15,810 nucleotides of DNA from contig RWJK01000689.1 of assembly GCA_004335835.1 (NCBI GenBank), forward strand, positions 1-15,810. The letters run 5' to 3'. Position numbers and translations under genes: made by a program. The notes below the pieces were generated by a model, which made no database searches, was not told the DNA's origin, and saw nothing but the letters and a program-made list of their open reading frames with translations. This DNA is from Scenedesmus sp. ARA3. Lineage: Eukaryota; Chlorophyta; Chlorophyceae; Sphaeropleales; Scenedesmaceae. Shown here one piece after another: positions 9,658 through 15,810 of this stretch; position 1 is the stretch's first letter, and each line of letters opens with the position of its first letter.

Positions 9658-12600
9658 CTGCAGGCGCTGAAGCTGCTGGGCTCTGTGGGCGAGGCGCATG
9701 CCTCTGGGGCGCTGCAGCTGGCTGCCCAGGTGCACTTCAGGCTGGACCAAGGGGCTGCCTGCGTGGAGGCCTGCGACAAGCTCAAGGCAGCAGGCCAGGT
9801 GGGTCTACTCACACAACTGCCTAGTGTCACATTGAATATAAGGAATGGGTTGAGGGCATCAGCAGCAGGTGCACTTCAGGCTGGACCAGGGCGCTGCCTG
9901 CGTGGAAGCCTGCGACAAGCTCAAGGCAGCAGGCCAGGTGGGTTGAGGGCAGTTCAAAGATGGCTTGGGCCCATCAGCATCTCAGCATCAGCTGGTGCAC
10001 CCGTGCACTTGGCCCATCAGCATCAGCTGGTGCACCCGTGCACTTGGCTGGGCCAGGGTGGGGCGTGTGTTGTGGCCCGAGGCCTGCGACAAGCTCAAGG
10101 CGGCGGGGCAGGTGCGGCGACAGCACAGCAGCAGCAGCAGCAGCTTGGAGTGCACGCGAACTGTGTAATGGTAGCAGCGGACAGCGGTGGGAATGAATGC
10201 AGGCATGTGGCCTGTTTGTTTTAAGGGTGCATGCTGCCTAGAAGACAATGCCAGTGCCAAGGGGTCAGCAACCACCCGCGGCATGCTTCTGCGAGAGCTG
10301 CTTGGCGCGCTGGAGAATGTGCTGACAGCGCTCCGAAGCATTTGATGACTACAGCTCTCCATGAACTTGCAGCAATACAACATGCCGCCTGCAATCTTGT
10401 CTGCTGTCTGCCCGCAGGTGTCCAGCCTTGAGCTGAAGACCAACCTGCTGCCTGTGTGGCTGTGCCCATGCGCCTGCTGCAAAGCACTTGCAGCACCTCA
10501 ACATGCCGCCTGCAATCTTGTCTGCTGCTTCCCGCAGATGTCCCGCCTTGAGCTGAAGACCAACCTGCTGCCTGTCGGCTGTGCCACTCCCCCTCTTTCT
10601 TCCAAGCACTTGCACCACTTTAGCTCGTGCTTGGTGCTTCTCTTGTCTGCTGCTGTCTGCAGGTGTCCAGCCTTGAGCTGAAGACCAACCTGCTGGCCGC
10701 CTATGTCAGTGCGGGCCGCTCCGCGCAGCTGCCTGAGTTGATGCGCCAGCTGGGCATGAAGCCACGCGACAGCTTCGAGATCGCCTTCAACAGGTGCGGG
10801 CTTTGCTTATTGATTCACGGTTTCAGGGCAGTGCAGGGCACAGCTGCCAGGCTTGAGCTGCAGCCAGCAGGGCATAGCTTGCACAGCCATGCAAGTGCAG
10901 CTTTGAGATAGCCTTCAACAGGTGCGGGGGCGGTGCAGGGCATGGCGAGGTTGCTGTGCTTGAGGTGCAGGTTGCAGGGTGTAGCGTGCGCAGTCATGCA
11001 CAGGCAGTGTCAGGATCCCGTTGAGCAGCTGCGGTTGCAACAAGATCACACTTGGCACGTGGTTGGTGGCCAGCTTCAGTATTGCCTTGAAGAAGTGCGG
11101 CTGGCAGCCTCGAGGCAACTTCAGAGCTGTTGCTGCTGCTCTAACCAAAGCTCAACAACAGGGTTTTGCAGCAGATGGTGCATGTTGCAGCTGCCGGTGA
11201 AACAGAATCGGCAACGTGCAGCAAGGTAATAGGTTCTTGATGGTGCTGCCCAACGTTTCAGACAAATTTTAGGCATTTACATCTTTGTTAGCACAAAACA
11301 GCGTACCCAGCTTATAACCCTGAAAGCTGGGCTTAGCACCCCTGTATATCTCCCACATCGTGCTGGCACAATTTGGGAGGTTTACGGGGGTGGGAAGCTG
11401 AGCTTTTGGGGAACAAGCTGGTCAAGCAGCTGCATGAGCAGCAGTACATCAGCACTGTGGTTGCTGGGGATGGCAGCACTGTTCACAAACACCAGGGATA
11501 GGGTGGCAGCTGCGGCAGCTGGTGACATGGTTGCTGCATTGCGTGGCGTGCACACGCATTTGCAGAACCAACCGGTCTGGCATTGCTGCTGGTCAAGGGC
11601 TGTCGCAGCCTTTGCTGTGCTGCTGCTGCGGGCGCTATTCGCTGGGTTGTTTTGATGCTTGCCACTGCTAGTCCATGGCTGCTGCTGCCGCTGCTTAACA
11701 CTGCTCGTTATTTTGCTGTGGTGCTGTGGTGATGCTGTGGCGGTTGTTGCAGGGCGTGTGGACTCGCTGAGGTTGGTGATGAAGAGGCGGCAGAGACAGC
11801 AGTGAAGGCAGCCTACAAGCAGGGTGAGCAGGCTAGAGGGTGCTGTGGGTGTGCGCCGAGGAACTGGGCGCAATAATAGCAGGGTTTGGGGCCTGGCAGC
11901 GGCGTCGCTCTGGTTGGCCAACAGCAGAGCTGCCGCCAGGCCTGCGTCAGCATTGCCCTGCCCCACCAGAGCTCCTGCATGCAGTCCTTGCCTACCCATG
12001 CAACCTCCTCTGCACTGTGCCTGCTGCGACCGTCGCAACGTGAGCAAGTACAGCTTTGCATGTTGACAACCCTTTGCATGCAAAACACAGTACATCAACA
12101 CCTTTACAGTGACCAATTACAGTGACCAATCACAGTGACCAATCACAGTGACCAACTACAAAATCGAGTGCACTCATCTCTTGTTGTCGCTGCCGGTTTC
12201 AGGCGAGGAGGCGCTGTTTGATGAGGAGTTCAGTGAGGAGGAGGTGCTGGGCGAGCTGGCGCCCCTCACCGTGCTGCTGGCCTTCCTGCTGCTTGGGAGT
12301 GGCAGGGCTGCTGCTGCGCTGGACAAGCTGCAGCCGCTGGTGGCTGGTGACATCCATGCACGGGAGCTGGCAGCGCTGGCAGCCAACAACTGGGCCGTGG
12401 CCTCGTACCTGACAGGTGACTGGGGTGGCTGCGCTGTGGCAGCGTGAGGGTGCATGAGCAGCTGGTAGCAGTTCTACATGGCGGCTTGTGGCAGGGCTTG
12501 TGGAGTTGCTGTGGCCTGGATGGCTCAGTCAATGGCACCTGCTGCGTGCAGTTTTGGTGTTGCCTGGCAGCCTGAACCTTCTGTGGCTGCAGCGCGGTAC

Positions 12601-15564
12601 ACTGCTAGTATGCACTGACTCAGGCTGTTTGCACACATTTCTTCTTGTCTCTTCACTCATATTCTTTGCCTGTCACTGCCTGTGTGCAGACGCGCAGCAG
12701 AAGGGCTTCTACAGCCGCAGCATCCGCAAGCTGGAGTCGCTGCTGGACAAGGGCGCAGGAGGGGGCAGCCTGGCGCTGGACCCGGACATCGCCACGCGCC
12801 TCAACGCCCAGCAGAAGCAGCTGCTGCACCTCAACAGGGCGCTGCTGTACCTGCTGTCAGGTGCGCGAGCTGCAGAGCAGCGCAGTATAGCGTGTGCAGT
12901 CGCCTTCGGCTGCATTGTCCTTACTATGCCAGGCGTCTATGCTGTGCCTTGGCTTGACATGCCTGTCTCAGTGTAGTCTCTACCCTCAACATCCCCGTGC
13001 ATGCGCCCACCTCCTGCTGCACTCAAGAGCTGTGTCTCTGCAACCTCTGCACCGCCTGCTGCCCCCCTGCCAGGCAAGCTGGACCAGGCGCGGGAGCTGT
13101 CTGGGCTGCTGCTGGCTGCCTACCCGGGTGACGCCAGCGTGGTCATGCTGCAGGCTGTGCTGCTGGCCAAGTCGAGCAAGGTGAGGCAGGCCTGGGGGCA
13201 CGGTGTGCTGCGCACGCCTAGCAATGCGGCAGTGCACGTAGCGCTTGCTGAAAAGCTCGAACTGTGCACTACTCTGCCTTTGTGAGCGCCCTTTCTTCCC
13301 CACCCTGGTGGTTAATCTCTTTGAGATGCATGCTGCCCTTGTCTTCCTCATGTAGCACTCCTGATGTCATCACACCTGGTCTTGTGCTTGGCTCACATGT
13401 GCTGCTTGCTTTGTTCACTGTCCCTCGCTGCTCCTTCCCTGCCACTGGCCAGGCTGCTGAGGCAGACAAGCTACTGGCAGGCTTTTCACCAAGCAGCAGC
13501 AGCAGCAGCAGTGCTGAGGAGGCAGCGCGCCCCACTCTGCTGCGGGCGCAGCTGGCTCTGGAGGCAGGCAATGCAGCAGCTGCGCTGCAGCTGCTGGGCA
13601 GCGGCCTGCCTGCTGAGCTGCAGATGCGCCCGGCAGTGCTGGCTACACGTGTGGCGCTGCATGAGCAGGTGCGGCACCTGCAGCAGCTCGCGCGGCTGCC
13701 CTCTGGCTAGCTCTTTGTGTGCATGCGGTCCCTGCGATTTGGTGGCGACTGCCACACTTGAGTTGGGCAGCTGTTGCAGCGCTGCAGTACTTGATCATCC
13801 GTTGACGCCCTGCTGCAAACCTGCTCACTTCAGTGATAATATGATTTGCCGTTGCAGACGGGCGATGCAGCTGGAGCAGAGTCGCTGCTGCAGTCAGCGC
13901 TGAAGCACTGGCAGGCGCGCAGCGCGGCAGCACCGCGTGACACAGCAGCCGCCGCAGGCCTGGGCTGGTGCCTGCAGCGCCTGGTGGCTCTGAAGCTGTC
14001 GCAGGGCGCAGCAGGCGATGCCATGGCCCTCTACCAGCAGCTGTCAAAGCTGGGCGGGGCAGGCAGCACCACCAGTGCAGCAGCGATGGCGCAGCTGGCG
14101 CGCGCTGCTGCCGCCTCGGGAGATGCAGAGGCAGTGGCAGTGCTGCGGAAGCAGCTGCCAGGTGAGCGCGACTGCTGCAGTTGACCGGCCTGCTACATGT
14201 GCCATGCAGTAGGCAACGTTGTGCAAAGCAACCGATATTCGAATCAACGTGCTGTTTTGCCGTGACAGGCACATGCAGCGCTCGCCATTGTGACAGCTGA
14301 CCATGCCATTGACGCCTATGCAGGAATGTTAAGTGCAACATGCCTTTCGTAACATTGCCTTGCATCTGCCTCCGCATGCATGCATGTGCCCTTCCGATGC
14401 TTGATGTGGTGCCTGGCACACATGTGCACACATACAATTACTCACAATCTCACGCTCGCTCGGCCCCTGTCGCACTTTTCGATCCCTCCACGCCCTGGCC
14501 CCCTCGAATGAATCAAACGCAGCCGCGTACGCGTCCCTGGGCACCGGGCTGGACCCGGACTCGCTGGAGGACGCGGCACGCTCTGCCAGTAGCAGCAGGC
14601 GCAAGGAGGAGCTAACGCGGCGGCGGCAGGAGGAGGAGGATGCAGAGGAGGCCGAGGCGGCGCCCAAGGTGGTTGCATCTGGGGCGGGTTTCAGGCACAG
14701 CTATGGAGTTAGGCTGCGTCCGGTGGTGGTGTGCCTGTTAGATGAGCGGCAGCAGACACAGCAATGGCACCATTGCACTGCAGCCTGCACGCAGGAAGTT
14801 GTTTGTGCGCTGCTGCCGCCGCAGCCTCTGGTCATGCGTTTGTATGCGTGTCGCACGACTTGAACATACGGAGCTGCATTCCATAAAATGTGGTGGTGCC
14901 AACTCCCATCTTGGTGCGGTGTCGCTTGTAGTGCTACATGTGAATTGCCGCTGTTTATAAAACCATCGCTGTACCGCTCACGCGCAGGCGAAGAAGGCGC
15001 GCAAGAAGCGCAAGCCGCGCCTGCCCAAGGGCTACGACGCCTCCAAGCCCAACGGGGGCCTGCCGCTACCAGACCCGGAGCGCTGGTTGCCCAAGTGGCA
15101 GCGCAGCGACGCAAAGAAGAAGCAGCGCAGGAGGCGCGACAGACAGGTGCGGCTCGTGTGCAGGCAGCGCGTGTTAGCAGCGTGTGCAAAGCATGTGGCG
15201 AGGGGGGTTGAGGAGACTGCAGCACTTGTGTATCGCAGTTGCAGGGCGCAGGTTTTCATGCAATTCAACGCTCTACATCGAAAGACAAGCTGACATCCAA
15301 TGGCCCTAGGCATCGGTGGCAGCACATGTTGTTTGCAAGTGGCAGTTGTTGTTGTCATCATGCTTATACTCACACGCTATGTTCCTCTTTTCCTCTGCAC
15401 TGCAGGAGACTGTGAAGGGCAGCCAGGGCGCCGGCAAGGTGGACGAGGCGCTGGACAGGGGTGCCAAGGCGGAGCGGGGCGAGGAGCCTGAGAAGGCCAA
15501 GGGGCCAGCCAAGCCCAACCTGCCTGCTAGGGCTGGGTCCAAGGGCAAGGGAGGCAGGCGTTGA
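8612..15564 (+). CDS. SRP72: SRP72, signal recognition particle 72-kDa subunit, complete 14-exon gene
   Basis: SRP72 binds SRP68 and the 7SL RNA in the particle that brings ribosomes making secretory or membrane proteins to the ER. Exons are 8612-8714, 8804-8937, 9177-9212, 9664-9798, 10663-10793, 11753-11823, 12203-12415, 12690-12860, 13074-13180, 13453-13668, 13858-14161, 14523-14668, 14988-15146 and 15406-15564 (stop TGA). All introns are GT-AG and the phases join to one 694-residue frame, close to human SRP72 (671). The N-terminal and middle parts are TPR-like helical pairs that follow the family order: EYEEAAKVL, AYCCYRLGKFDE, LELKTNLLAAYVSAG, FN-RACGLAEVGD, LAANNWAVASYL, LLHLNRALLYLLSG. 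The decisive mark is the RNA-binding segment at residues 590-642: a basic stretch, LPKGYD, then PDPERWLPKWQRS and a Lys/Arg cluster. The tail is Lys/Gly/Ala-rich, as in other SRP72 proteins. The start ATG sits in a favourable AGCATGG context. Exon 3 is only 36 bases, and exon 10 has a short poly-Ser run. Introns 4 and 5 contain duplicated exon fragments. Confidence 0.94.
9618..9663 (+). repeat. (CTG)13 array ending at the SRP72 exon 4 acceptor
   Basis: Thirteen perfect CTG units at 9618-9656 are followed by GCTGCAG and the exon starting GCG. The last bases before the splice site, and the first codon after it, are identical to those at the GEX1 acceptor at 58-68. Confidence 0.88.
9847..9952 (+). 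repeat. Duplicate of the 3' half of SRP72 exon 4, inside intron 4
   Basis: Positions 9869-9937 repeat the last 69 bases of exon 4 (9730-9798) with only a few substitutions. The copy encodes the same 23 residues, VHFRLDQGAACVEACDKLKA and three more. It follows an AG and ends CAG|GTGGGT, so it has both splice signals and is phase 0. A short direct repeat, GGGTTGAGGGCA, flanks it at 9847-9858 and 9941-9952, marking the duplication ends. Confidence 0.85.
9984..10047 (+). repeat. Two-copy tandem repeat in SRP72 intron 4
   Basis: The segment CATCAGCTGGTGCACCCGTG followed by CACTTGG occurs twice in tandem, the copies being about 33 bases apart. Its second copy runs into the decayed exon 4 fragment that starts at 10037. 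Confidence 0.7.
10037..10118 (+). repeat. Decayed third copy of the SRP72 exon 4 end
   Basis: It starts GTGCACTT-GGCTGG-CCAGGG like exon 4, has small indels in the middle, and then matches GCCTGCGACAAGCTCAAGG closely, ending CAG|GTGCGG at 10109-10116. The acceptor AG before it is lost (CCC-GTGCAC), and indels break the frame. It is best read as an old, non-functional copy. Confidence 0.7.
10379..10618 (+). repeat. Two tandem copies of the SRP72 exon 5 acceptor region
   Basis: A 120-base unit is repeated. Each copy contains CATGCCGCCTGCAATCTTGT, a pyrimidine-rich acceptor ending CCCGCAG, and the first roughly 33 bases of exon 5 (copies begin at 10418 and 10538; the real exon starts at 10663). 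Both copies encode the LELKTNLL core and then lose similarity. The two copies are in frame with each other. The true exon is 125 bases beyond the second, so out of frame with it. Confidence 0.85.
10771..11100 (+). repeat. Repeated SRP72 exon 5 donor segment in intron 5
   Basis: The last bases of exon 5 with its donor (GCTTCGAGATCGCCTTCAAC then AGGTGCGGG, to about 10800) recur at 10898-10928 with few changes. They recur again, more diverged, at 11071-11100, where the donor GT is lost (AAGTGCGG). The sequence between copies is also loosely similar, so this is a tandem duplication of roughly 127 bases with later decay. Confidence 0.72.
12105..12156 (+). repeat. Four-copy 13-bp tandem repeat in SRP72 intron 6
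   Basis: Four units of [T/C]ACAGTGACCAA[T/C] lie head to tail with only single-base differences, about 45 bases upstream of the exon 7 acceptor. Confidence 0.92.
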
Positions 15565-15810
15565 ATGAAGCAACATGTCATGGCAATGTGATTTCGTGGC
15601 AATCTGGGGTCAGACACCTAGCATGTGTGTGTTATTTGTTGCTGTGCAAGCAGTGCCATCAGCCGAGTCACACATGCCTAGGACTGACATACGAAAAAAA
15701 GCGCAGCGGCCTTCGATGCGCCGCGACGGTTGAATGTTCTCCGGCCCGCCTCGTGGCCCATTATGGAAATGTGCTGGGTGTGCTACGTGAAAGATTATTC
15801 ATTGTTATAT
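15565..15810 (+). other. SRP72 3' untranslated and flanking sequence
   Basis: About 246 bases follow the SRP72 stop codon up to the window end. I see no further exon and no plus-strand TGTAA polyadenylation signal, so the transcript may end beyond the window or use a variant signal. Confidence 0.5.

Noticed and set aside
9394..10224. Plus-strand 276-codon open frame with a poly-Cys run
   Set aside because: It is SRP72 exon 4 plus flanking intron that happens to stay open; the poly-Cys part is the intronic CTG array.
9847..11100. Repeated blocks in the SRP72 introns as a CRISPR array, transposon or tRNA cluster
   Set aside because: Units are degenerate copies of the adjacent exons with splice sites, with no spacers, terminal inverted repeats or transposase.
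11224..11420. AT-richer patch in SRP72 intron 5 as a possible mobile-element remnant
   Set aside because: No terminal repeats, target-site duplication or coding remnant could be seen.
13643..14437. Minus-strand 264-codon open frame
   Set aside because: Antisense to SRP72 exon 11 and its introns; long antisense frames are expected opposite GC-rich coding sequence.

Overview
The window looks like nuclear DNA of a green alga, most probably a core chlorophyte of the Chlorophyceae. A Scenedesmus/Tetradesmus-like member of the Sphaeropleales is my best guess, but that is inference. The reasons are densely split genes with short GT-AG introns (about 90-960 bases), a very high load of CAG/CTG trinucleotide runs in both exons and introns, and Ala/Gln/Leu-rich proteins. 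There are no bacterial-style operons, RNA genes, transposons or CRISPR arrays.

Three protein-coding genes fill the window. (1) Positions 66-3473, plus strand: the 3' part of a GEX1/KAR5/Brambleberry-family nuclear-fusion (karyogamy) protein. It has the end of the Cys-rich domain, a Gln-rich coiled coil, three membrane segments and a long Q/A-rich tail. The 5' end lies outside the window. (2) Positions 4733-8353, minus strand: a three-exon, about 1076-residue helical protein ending in a MYND-type zinc finger. (3) Positions 8612-15564, plus strand: a complete 14-exon SRP72 gene, the 72-kDa protein subunit of the signal recognition particle, 694 residues long. Its C-terminal SRP-RNA-binding motif is clearly readable.

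GEX1 and the MYND gene converge on a roughly 1.26-kb stretch (3474-4732) in which I see only untranslated sequence. The MYND gene and SRP72 diverge from a roughly 260-base shared promoter region. The three genes show no common pathway: one is for gamete nuclear fusion, one for co-translational protein targeting, and one is unassigned.

The most unusual content is how the introns are built. Several splice junctions have been tandemly copied with their flanking exon sequence. These include a donor in GEX1, the 3' half of SRP72 exon 4 (one clean in-frame copy and one decayed copy), the start of SRP72 exon 5 (two extra copies with intact acceptors) and the end of SRP72 exon 5 (two extra copies). 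Long uninterrupted CTG arrays also end directly at 3' splice sites in two unrelated genes. I did not find a convincing new multi-gene system. The duplicated-junction pattern and the state of the karyogamy gene are the points worth following up.
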